Source: DASPTH01 sp035623515
Lineage (GTDB): Bacteria > Actinomycetota > Acidimicrobiia > IMCC26256 > DASPTH01
NCBI GenBank assembly: GCA_035623515.1
Contig: DASPTH010000081.1
Coordinates: 1 to 13,128 of the forward strand
Reading direction: 5' to 3'
DNA: 13,128 bases
The position numbers and the translations under genes are program-made. Positions 8,024 to 13,128 of the stretch are shown in pieces. Numbering within the stretch: position 1 is the stretch's first letter; every line of letters starts with the position of its first letter. Below the pieces are notes generated by a model. That model was not told the origin of the DNA. It did no database searches and saw only the letters and a list, made by a program, of their open reading frames with translations.

Positions 8024-8085
8024 GTCAGGGCCGAGAGAGCCATCGAGCCCTCGATGACCACGAAGAGGAACGTGACCCCCCTGAC
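8024..8085 (-). promoter_or_regulatory. Nested inverted repeat in the acyl-CoA synthetase leader
   Basis: GTCAGGG (8024-8030) and CCCTGAC (8079-8085) are perfect 7-bp complements that enclose the 16-bp palindrome. On the transcript, the arm touching the ATG (CCCTGAC followed by ATG) would be paired, forming a two-stem structure directly before the start codon. This could influence translation initiation, but it is only a pairing possibility read by eye. Confidence 0.35.
8041..8056. promoter_or_regulatory. Perfect 16-bp palindrome upstream of the acyl-CoA synthetase, candidate operator
   Basis: CATCGAG-CC-CTCGATG is a perfect inverted repeat with 7-bp arms, located 17 bases before the synthetase ATG. 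Fatty-acid activation genes in actinobacteria are often controlled by TetR-type repressors binding such palindromes, so an operator is plausible. No regulator gene is in the window. Confidence 0.5.
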
Positions 8086-8166
8086 GGCCCATCCACTTCG
8101 ACAGTCTCCCATGTCGCCGCCGGGCGCGCATCGAACGCGCAGACAGTTGATACGCGTCCGAAGGTG

Positions 8167-8748
8167 CTACGTCGCGATCAGGCGGCCGGCACGGAACGCT
8201 GACAGGACGGCATCGCGCACGGTCTCGGGAGAACCGGTTGCTTCGACCAAGTGCCGTTCGTCGAGGTCGATGTCAGCGAACCTCTCGTGCACTGCCGCGA
8301 ACGGCTGAAACTCGAGCGGCCATCGGCCCTCACCGCGATTGCCGGCCCTCGCCCAGCATGTGTCGAGGTCGACCATGAGTACGACGTAATGGCAGGACAA
8401 GCCTCGTGCCGCGCAAGCTCCCGCCAGACCGGCGACCCCGTCCGGAAACAGATACCCGTCGACGATCGTCGTGTAGCCGTCCTCTGCGAAGCTCAGAGCG
8501 CTCACGGCGAATGCCGCGCCGACAGCCTCGTTTTGCTGTTCAGCTCCTGGCAGATTCGGGTCGACCCAGCCGCTCACGACCGAGGCCATGAAGTCATCGG
8601 TGTTCAGGTGGACGCTTCGATCGAACGCGGCGGCGATCAAGCGACTCACCGTCGACTTTCCCGCTCCGCCTGCGCCGGACACGATGATGACGGCTCCGTT
8701 CGCCGCCCCGCTGAGCTCCTTGCCGGCGCCGGATACATGGTCGGACAT
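8167..8748 (-). CDS. Small P-loop kinase / AAA-family nucleotide-binding protein, substrate unknown
   Basis: The ATG at 8746-8748 has GAGGAG six bases upstream (8755-8760) and gives a 193-residue protein. A Walker A motif SGAGGAGKST (24-33) follows a short strand VIIV. HLNTDDFM (47-54) carries the paired acidic residues that often hold substrate or magnesium. TTIVDGYL (93-100) is the likely Walker B/substrate strand, and Arg residues around 134-142 (RAGNRGEGR) resemble a lid. The layout fits the adenylate-kinase-like P-loop superfamily, including chloramphenicol phosphotransferase, zeta-toxin-like and gluconate-kinase-like enzymes; I cannot choose among them. No antitoxin-like small gene is adjacent, which argues against a toxin. 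It lies 143 bases upstream of the acyl-CoA synthetase and divergent from the metallopeptidase. Confidence 0.75.
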   Translation of the reverse strand: MSDHVSGAGKELSGAANGAVIIVSGAGGAGKSTVSRLIAAAFDRSVHLNTDDFMASVVSGWVDPNLPGAEQQNEAVGAAFAVSALSFAEDGYTTIVDGYLFPDGVAGLAGACAARGLSCHYVVLMVDLDTCWARAGNRGEGRWPLEFQPFAAVHERFADIDLDERHLVEATGSPETVRDAVLSAFRAGRLIAT

Positions 8749-9005
8749 GGATTGCTCCTCTTCCGGCCGGTGACGAACACGTTCGCCTCTTTCCGCCAGC
8801 GGGCGCGTCGTCCGCGCTCGCCGACAGCATCGCGCAGGATCTCGTCGCACAGGCGGGGTGGTACAGACGTGGTTCTGGTCGGCAGGTGACGAAAGTCCCT
8901 GGGGGCGGGCACGAAGAACACTCATGCTCGTCCCGGAAACCGAAGGAAGAGGTTCTGCCCATCCGCACGTACGACGCTGCCGCCCGAACCGTTCCCACTC
9001 TCGAG
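8749..9005. other. Divergent intergenic region between the kinase and the metallopeptidase
   Basis: These 257 bases separate two divergently oriented genes and should hold both promoters. Open frames across it give Arg/Pro/Ser-rich, non-conserved-looking translations and are not called as genes. Apart from the kinase ribosome binding site I see no convincing -35/-10 pair, palindrome or repeat. Confidence 0.5.
8755..8760 (-). promoter_or_regulatory. Ribosome binding site of the P-loop kinase
   Basis: GAGGAG on the minus strand lies six bases before the ATG at 8746-8748. It shows that the long in-frame extension upstream to 9123 is not translated as part of this protein. Confidence 0.8.
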
Positions 9006-10292
9006 ATGACGTGCGGTCGTCGAGTGGTCGCATTGGTCGCGGTCTTCGTCGTGATCGCCGCCTGGCCGTTGGTGGCCGTGCAGAGGGTGGCGTTCGCCGC
9101 GACCGGATCGTCGGATCTCGCACAGCGGGTGATCGACGACGTGCAGGCCTTCTGGGCCGAGGAACTCCCCGCCGTCTACGGCCACCAGTACCAGTCGATC
9201 CCTCAGGAGCGCCTCCACCCCTACACCTCGTCGAACCCCCCGCCAGCGTGTGGGAGCACGGGTACCACTCCCTACAAGGACGTGGCCGGGAACGCGTTCT
9301 ACTGCCCCGACGGTGACTTCGTCGCGTGGGACGCGGAGGGTTTGATCCCGAAGTTGCAGCAGCAATACGGCGATCTCGCGGTCGCGCTGGTGTTCGCCCA
9401 CGAGTGGGGGCACGTGATCCAACAGCAGACGGGAACGTCCGCGAGCTCGACGATCCCGCTGGAGCTCCAGGCGGACTGCTTCGCCGGTGCGTGGACGAAC
9501 CATGCGACGAAGACGAAGAGCGACACCTTCAACCTGAAGCCGGGCGAGCTCGACCAGGCCCTGAGCGGCTACTTGTACTTCCGCGATCCCACGGGCACGT
9601 CGCCCGCGCAGCAGGGGGCGCACGGTTCGGCGTTCGACCGGATCTCGGCATTCAACGACGGCTTCACCGGCGGCGCCAAACAGTGCAAGAACTACGAGAC
9701 CAGCCCTCCCATCGTCACCGAGATCCCGTTCACCAGCAGCTCGGACCAAGCGCGCCAAGGTGACCTCCCCTTCGCCGACCTGCTCCCCCTCGTGCGCCGG
9801 GATCTCGACGACTACTGGAAGTCGGTGATGGGATCGACACCCGCGACGAAGCTGGTGAGCGGCGCGGCGAAGGCCAAGCGGTGCGCCGGCACCGACACCC
9901 GGCCGGTCGCCGCGTGCCCCGACGGCACGGTCGCCTACGACCCGAAGGCACTCGAAGCGCTGTACACCGAGCACGGCGACTACGCGGTTGCCACGTTGAT
10001 GGCGGAAGCGTGGGCTGATGCCGCGAGGCTGCGCGGCAAGCTGCGCGTTGCGGCGGCGCCGAGCAGGCGCGCCGCGGAATGCATGGCCGGTGCCTGGGCC
10101 GGCAACCTGGTCGACGGAACGCGCAAGACCGACGCCACGCTCTCGCCGGGCGACCTCGACGAGGCAGTCTCGGCGCTGCTCGCCTATCCCGGAGCCAAGA
10201 CGCCGGGCAACGACGGCTTCGTGCGCTTCCGCGCCTTCCGCGAGGGCTTCCTCGATGGCGCGCCGGCGTGCGGTCTGACCACCAAGCAGTGA
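9006..10292 (+). CDS. Secreted neutral zinc metallopeptidase with a degenerate duplicated second domain
   Basis: From the ATG at 9006 the protein has 428 residues. An Arg-containing n-region (MTCGRR), a hydrophobic core (7-25) and AFA-ATG near residue 31 form a likely signal peptide. The first domain (about 38-227) has the zinc motif HEWGH (132-136) and LELQADCFAGAW (152-163), as in the YpfJ-like neutral zinc metallopeptidase family. The second (about 253-422) repeats the same layout, including CPDG, GDxAVA and C-MAGAW, but the motif reads EAWAD (334-338) and E153 corresponds to R354. Four cysteines recur in each half (82/100/158/227 and 293/304/359/422), consistent with disulfides outside the cell. 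A GTG at 8886 could add 40 residues, but the added part is not signal-like. No clear ribosome binding site precedes the ATG. Substrate is unknown. Confidence 0.88.
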   Translation: MTCGRRVVALVAVFVVIAAWPLVAVQRVAFAATGSSDLAQRVIDDVQAFWAEELPAVYGHQYQSIPQERLHPYTSSNPPPACGSTGTTPYKDVAGNAFYCPDGDFVAWDAEGLIPKLQQQYGDLAVALVFAHEWGHVIQQQTGTSASSTIPLELQADCFAGAWTNHATKTKSDTFNLKPGELDQALSGYLYFRDPTGTSPAQQGAHGSAFDRISAFNDGFTGGAKQCKNYETSPPIVTEIPFTSSSDQARQGDLPFADLLPLVRRDLDDYWKSVMGSTPATKLVSGAAKAKRCAGTDTRPVAACPDGTVAYDPKALEALYTEHGDYAVATLMAEAWADAARLRGKLRVAAAPSRRAAECMAGAWAGNLVDGTRKTDATLSPGDLDEAVSALLAYPGAKTPGNDGFVRFRAFREGFLDGAPACGLTTKQ

Positions 10293-10323
10293 CGGCGCCT
10301 CCGCCCGCAGGGCGCATCGTCAC
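10289..10323 (+). terminator. Stem-loop overlapping the metallopeptidase stop codon, candidate terminator
   Basis: GTGACG-GCGCC (10289-10299) pairs with GGCGC-(AT)-CGTCAC (10311-10323), giving 11 bp with a two-base bulge and an 11-base loop. The TGA stop lies inside the left arm. No T-run follows. It sits between convergent genes and could end transcription from the left. Confidence 0.45.
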
Positions 10324-10374
10324 ATGAGCTTTGGCGGGCGTCCTGGCGATCATGAGCATCCGGCCCTGATCCAC

Positions 10375-10387
10375 CGGGCTCAGCCCG
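10375..10387. terminator. Short GC hairpin between convergent genes
   Basis: CGGGC-TCA-GCCCG is a perfect 5-bp inverted repeat with a three-base loop, 25 bases beyond the universal stress protein stop. It could serve either convergent transcript, but lacks a T-run and may be chance in GC-rich DNA. Confidence 0.25.
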
Positions 10388-10411
10388 CGGGTTCTCGGAT
10401 CGGGTTGGCCG

Positions 10412-10849
10412 TCATGCCGGTATCGGCACGACGACGACGGGACACGGGGACCGTTCGACGCAACGCTGGCTGACCGACCCGAGCAGGAGCCCGGTGAAGC
10501 CGCCGCGGCCCCGAGTACCGACCACCAGCAACTCGGCGTTGCGAGACATCTCGACGAGCACCGCGGCCGGAGCCCCCTCGACCACGACCGGATGGACCGC
10601 GACCGGTCGCGGCTCCGGGAGCACCTCGGCCAACACCTGGTGCAGTGATTCCTGGGCCTTCTTCGTGGCGCTCTCGATGAACCGCGCCTGCGCGTCCGAG
10701 CCGACGTCGATCCACGCGAGGCCGAAGTCGTACGCCATGACCGCCTCGATCTCGGCCTCTCTCGCCATCGCCTCGTCGGCCGCCCAGAGCAACGCGGCGC
10801 GGCTTCCCGGTGAGCCGTCGACACCGACCACGATCCGCCTCGTGCTCAT
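10412..10849 (-). CDS. Universal stress protein (UspA family, single domain)
   Basis: With the ATG at 10847-10849 the protein is 145 residues, the usual length of a single Usp domain. It starts with the typical RIVVGVDGSPGSRAALLWAADEA strand-loop-helix region (5-27, written here in outline) and carries the ATP-binding signature G-x2-G-x9-G-S at residues 111-125 (GTRGRGGFTGLLLGS), ending in the strand PCPVVVVP. ATP-binding Usp proteins act in the cytoplasm in responses to starvation, oxygen limitation or oxidative stress. GGAAGA (10859-10864) lies nine bases upstream. It starts only 34 bases after the cytochrome-like gene, so the two probably form an operon and may share regulation. An upstream ATG adding eight residues is less likely. 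Confidence 0.92.
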   Translation of the reverse strand: MSTRRIVVGVDGSPGSRAALLWAADEAMAREAEIEAVMAYDFGLAWIDVGSDAQARFIESATKKAQESLHQVLAEVLPEPRPVAVHPVVVEGAPAAVLVEMSRNAELLVVGTRGRGGFTGLLLGSVSQRCVERSPCPVVVVPIPA

Positions 10850-10883
10850 GGCTCGCAGTCTTCCATGCAACACGCCCGAAGGA

Positions 10884-11510
10884 TCAGCCGCGCACCCGGT
10901 GCCACGTGTCGAGCCAACCGGAGTGCAGGACCGCGTAGCCGAGCACCAGACCCGTGAGCAGCGTCACGACGAGCGTCAGGCGACGAAGCGCCGCGCCGGG
11001 CACCGGCACGCCTTCACTGCCGCGCCAGTCGGCCACCGCGAGGCGCGGCGTGTCGAGGACGTGGCCGATCACGTGCACGGTCGTGACCGCGAACCAGCAG
11101 ATGAAGCTCACCTTGTGCAGGTCGACGAGCCACCGGGCAGAGCGCCCCACGGCGAGCGCGACGATCCCGGTGCCGACGACCGCGATGGTCGTCACCACGA
11201 CGAGTGGACCGACGATCCTCAAGATCATCGGCGGAGGCCCTTTCCGCACGTACGCGGGATCCCCGAGGTAGTACCGCGCGAAGCGGTACCCGACGCTCGC
11301 CAACTTGGTCACCGCGAACGCGGCGATGACCATCCCCACGAAGACGTGGACCGACAACAGGTCGTGGATGCGCAGGATGGTCACGCCCTCGACGGCGAGG
11401 AGCCCGAAGAGCGCGGCACCCGAGACACCCGTGAGCCTCGCATTGCCTTCGACGTTCTCGGTGGCGACGGGCGCCGCCGGTCGGCGTCCGACGATGGCAC
11501 CGTCGGCCAT
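10884..11510 (-). CDS. Multi-pass membrane protein, cytochrome b561-like
   Basis: The 208-residue product has hydrophobic segments at about 28-47, 52-72, 97-120, 132-152 and 176-196. Histidines sit in or next to the helices: H49 and H55 before the second, H132, H146 and H150 in the fourth. This pattern resembles b-type-cytochrome membrane proteins of the b561/DUF4405 kind, where paired histidines bind heme, but I cannot confirm heme ligation. A conserved-looking loop YRFARYYLGDPAYVRKGPPP (75-94) joins the second and third segments. The ATG at 11508-11510 has AAGGA six bases upstream. It is divergent from a ferric-reductase-like operon across a 136-base region and is followed by a universal stress protein gene. 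The likely role is electron transfer across or within the membrane; this is inference. Confidence 0.75.
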   Translation of the reverse strand: MADGAIVGRRPAAPVATENVEGNARLTGVSGAALFGLLAVEGVTILRIHDLLSVHVFVGMVIAAFAVTKLASVGYRFARYYLGDPAYVRKGPPPMILRIVGPLVVVTTIAVVGTGIVALAVGRSARWLVDLHKVSFICWFAVTTVHVIGHVLDTPRLAVADWRGSEGVPVPGAALRRLTLVVTLLTGLVLGYAVLHSGWLDTWHRVRG

Positions 11511-11569
11511 TTGGGGTCCTTCCGGTCGCTCCGCGCACGGTACGACCCTCAGGGCCCCGATTTCCCTGC

Positions 11570-11579
11570 TCTCGCGAGA
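11570..11579. repeat. 10-bp palindrome TCTCGCGAGA
   Basis: A perfect 10-bp palindrome immediately precedes the first TCTTACC repeat. It may be part of the regulatory region or chance, since CGCG-centred palindromes are common in such GC-rich DNA. Confidence 0.35.
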
Positions 11580-11580
11580 C

Positions 11581-11611
11581 TCTTACCAAGGTCTTACCCA
11601 GAACTCCTACC
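11581..11611 (+). promoter_or_regulatory. Tandem direct repeats, candidate OmpR/PhoB-type response regulator operator
   Basis: TCTTACC occurs at 11581-11587 and 11592-11598, exactly 11 bp apart, with a near copy TCCTACC at 11605-11611 (13 bp further). Direct heptamer repeats spaced one helical turn are the hallmark of OmpR/PhoB-family winged-helix regulators, such as the actinobacterial PHO box. The site lies where the -35 region of the plus-strand operon would be. The regulator is not in the window. Confidence 0.55.
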
Positions 11612-11646
11612 GTTCCCCGTGACCGCGCCGACGACGAGGAGTGGCC

Positions 11647-11937
11647 GTGGCGCCAACGAGACCGCGAGACCGCGACGCGGGGATGCACAAGATCTCGCTG
11701 GTGACGCGGATCCTCGCCGGAGCAGGCGTCGCGTTCGCCGCGCTGTTCTCCGCGTTCCTCGCGCACCGCGCGGCCGGTTCCGGCGGCAACCCGAACCCGA
11801 CGCCCGCGATTGCACCATCGTCGGCCGACCCCAGCGCGTCGAGCGGATCGTCCGCTGAGCCGGTCCCACCAACGGACCCGTACGCGAACGAGCCCATACC
11901 GCGAGCCCAGCCGCACACGCGCACCGGTGGTTCGTGA
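11647..11937 (+). CDS. Small membrane-anchored protein with a Pro/Ser-rich tail, function unknown
   Basis: The GTG at 11647 is chosen because GAGGAG (11636-11641) lies five bases upstream; an in-frame GTG at 11641 overlaps that site. The product is 96 residues: a basic N-terminus (TRPRDRD, then MHKIS), one membrane helix or uncleaved signal (about 19-40, VTRILAGAGVAFAALFSAFLA), then a low-complexity Ser/Pro/Ala/Asn tail of about 50 residues that should face outward. I recognise no domain. It ends 15 bases before the ferric-reductase-like gene on the same strand, so the two are almost certainly co-transcribed. It could be an assembly or anchoring subunit of that redox protein. A second start at the internal ATG (residue 13 of this reading) is possible. 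Confidence 0.7.
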   Translation: MAPTRPRDRDAGMHKISLVTRILAGAGVAFAALFSAFLAHRAAGSGGNPNPTPAIAPSSADPSASSGSSAEPVPPTDPYANEPIPRAQPHTRTGGS

Positions 11938-11952
11938 CACGCGGGTGATCTC

Positions 11953-13128
11953 GTGAGCGGTCTCGTCGTCGCGAGCTCATCGACGATCTGGTACCTGTCA
12001 CGCGCCACCGGCGTCGTGACGCTCGTGCTGCTCACCCTCAGCGTGCTGCTGGGAATCGTCACTTCCTACCGCTGGAGCAGTCCCGAGTGGCCGCGATTCG
12101 TGATCGAGTTCGTCCACCGCAACGTGTCGCTGCTCGTCGTCGCGTTCCTCGCGCTGCACGTCACCACCGTCGTCGCCGACGCCTACGCACCGATCGGCTG
12201 GAAGGACGCGGTCGTCCCGTTCGCGTCTCCGTACCGGCCCTTCTGGCTGGGGCTCGGCGCAGTCGGCTGCGATCTCGTGATCGCGCTGGTGGTGACCAGT
12301 CTGCTGCGTCACCGCCTCGGGTTCCGCACCTGGCGCGTCGTCCACTGGTTGGCGTACGTGTGCTGGCCCGTCGCGGTGCTACACGGGCTCGGCACGGGGA
12401 CCGACACCAAGGTCGGCGTCGTACTGGTGATCACCGCGCTGTGCGTCGTCGCCGTGCTCGCCGCCGCGTTGCTGCGACTCGTCACCGCGCTGGCGGATCG
12501 CCCGGCGGCACGCACGGTCGGGCTCGCCGCATGGGGTCTCGCGCCGGTCGCCCTCGCGATCTGGATGGCGTCGGGCCCGCTCGCCTCGGGCTGGGCGCGC
12601 CGAGCCGGGACACCGGCGAGCGTCATTGCGAAGTCGCAAGCGAGCCAGAACGCGGCATCCGCTCCACCGAGCACGGGCTCCGCGACTTCACCCGCACCAT
12701 CGACCGCGCCCTCGTCAGCGGGTGCCAACGGCGGCTTGCCCGCCGCCGGCTTCGACGCCACCGTCAACGGAAGCTCCCGCGAGAGCGGCGTCGACGCGCA
12801 GGGCCTCGTGACGGTGAGCCTCGTCGGCAGTCTCGACGGCGGTCCGGCCGGCAACGTCGACGTCGAGCTCCACGGCGAACCGCTGTCCGGTGGTGGCGTG
12901 CAACTCGAGCGCGGCACCGTGACCCTCACCGGCTCCTCGCCCGGGGACAGCTATTCGGGCAACGTCATCGGACTCCGCGGCAACGAGATCATCGCCGATG
13001 TCGCCAACGCACGCGGCGTACGCCTGCGGGTCGTCGTGGACGTGACGCAACTCGACGTCGGTTCCGGTGAGCTCGGCGCCAGGGTCTCGGCGTCCCCCGA
13101 GAGCGCAGCCGACCGCGGCGAGCGCAGC
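11953..13128 (+). CDS. Ferric reductase-like bis-heme membrane protein with C-terminal beta-rich domain, partial (cut by window edge)
   Basis: The GTG at 11953-11955 opens a frame that stays open for 392 codons to the right edge. Six membrane segments are visible at about 12-38, 50-76, 96-118, 128-146, 152-178 and 186-208. The pairs H55/H69 in the second helix and H131/H144 in the fourth have the 13-14 residue spacing of the bis-heme ferric reductase/NADPH oxidase membrane domain. Instead of a following FAD/NAD(P) domain there is a Ser/Ala/Pro linker (about 227-262) and a Gly/Val-rich, beta-strand-like domain (263 onward) that I do not recognise. No flavinylation-type TGAT motif is seen. Electrons must therefore come from or go to partner proteins, possibly encoded beyond the edge. 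It follows the small membrane protein by 15 bases. Confidence 0.85.
   Translation, partial: MSGLVVASSSTIWYLSRATGVVTLVLLTLSVLLGIVTSYRWSSPEWPRFVIEFVHRNVSLLVVAFLALHVTTVVADAYAPIGWKDAVVPFASPYRPFWLGLGAVGCDLVIALVVTSLLRHRLGFRTWRVVHWLAYVCWPVAVLHGLGTGTDTKVGVVLVITALCVVAVLAAALLRLVTALADRPAARTVGLAAWGLAPVALAIWMASGPLASGWARRAGTPASVIAKSQASQNAASAPPSTGSATSPAPSTAPSSAGANGGLPAAGFDATVNGSSRESGVDAQGLVTVSLVGSLDGGPAGNVDVELHGEPLSGGGVQLERGTVTLTGSSPGDSYSGNVIGLRGNEIIADVANARGVRLRVVVDVTQLDVGSGELGARVSASPESAADRGERS

Larger units (their letters stand above)
11511..11646. promoter_or_regulatory. Shared divergent promoter region of the membrane redox locus
   Basis: These 136 bases separate the minus-strand cytochrome-like gene from the plus-strand small membrane protein and ferric-reductase-like gene. 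They hold tandem TCTTACC repeats, a TCTCGCGAGA palindrome (11570-11579), and ribosome binding sites at both ends. On the plus strand TACCGT (11608-11613) could act as a -10 box, giving a leader of roughly 25 bases; on the minus strand TACCGT (11537-11542) could serve likewise. Neither has a clear -35. Confidence 0.5.

Noticed and set aside
6476..8748. Possible horizontal acquisition of the acyl-CoA synthetase and kinase genes
   Set aside because: Codon use looks slightly less GC-biased by eye, but there is no repeat, integrase or sharp composition change; I could not compute it and do not claim it.
8749..9123. In-frame upstream extension of the P-loop kinase by 125 codons
   Set aside because: It is Arg-rich and low in conserved character, overlaps the metallopeptidase start region on the other strand, and GAGGAG marks the ATG at 8748.
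8922..9974. Long minus-strand open frame opposite the metallopeptidase
   Set aside because: Its translation is Arg/Val/Glu-rich without recognisable motifs and is the mirror of a gene with a clear zinc motif and signal peptide.
12087..13070. Long plus-strand open frame overlapping the ferric-reductase-like gene
   Set aside because: It is extremely Arg-rich, as expected for an out-of-frame reading of GC-rich DNA; the frame opened at 11953 gives six membrane helices with correctly spaced histidines.

Overview
The window is high-GC DNA with uniformly G/C-ending codons, several GTG/TTG starts, a four-S1-domain ribosomal protein S1 with an acidic tail, and an actinobacterial-style Tad pilus cluster. 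This points to a high-GC Actinomycetota chromosome, possibly an Acidimicrobiia-like lineage (an inference; no rRNA or other phylogenetic marker is present to prove it). No tRNA, rRNA, CRISPR array, transposase, integrase or phage gene was recognised. Twelve protein-coding genes are supported; two run off the window edges.

Left part (1-5497, all on the minus strand, so read right to left): rpsA (ribosomal protein S1, TTG start with a good ribosome binding site) is followed, after a 134-bp gap with a stem-loop, by a tight Tad/Flp pilus-assembly operon: cpaB/rcpC-like, cpaE/tadZ-like, tadA/cpaF ATPase and tadB (cut by the left edge). Spacings are a few bases to 20 bases, and tadA and tadB share an ATGA overlap. 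No Flp pilin, prepilin peptidase or secretin is present; these would have to lie elsewhere.

Middle part (5575-8748, minus strand): a class I SAM-dependent methyltransferase immediately upstream of rpsA, an AMP-forming acyl-CoA synthetase with a perfect 16-bp palindrome and a nested hairpin just before its start, and a small P-loop kinase of unknown substrate. Their gaps of about 80-140 bp suggest separate promoters rather than one tight operon.

Right part (9006-13128): on the plus strand, a secreted neutral zinc metallopeptidase (HEWGH) whose second half is a degenerate copy of the first, with all zinc ligands lost but all four cysteines kept. Converging on it from the right is a probable two-gene minus-strand operon: a multi-pass, histidine-containing cytochrome-b561-like membrane protein followed by a universal stress protein. 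Divergent from that operon, on the plus strand, are a small membrane-anchored protein and a ferric-reductase-like bis-heme membrane protein with a long Ser/Ala/Pro linker and a C-terminal beta-rich domain, cut by the right edge. The shared 136-bp intergenic region carries tandem TCTTACC direct repeats spaced 11 bp, the geometry expected of an OmpR/PhoB-family response-regulator operator.

The most interesting material is the divergent membrane redox locus (10412-13128) with its shared operator, and the metallopeptidase with a dead duplicated domain. The rest is recognisable housekeeping or common accessory content.
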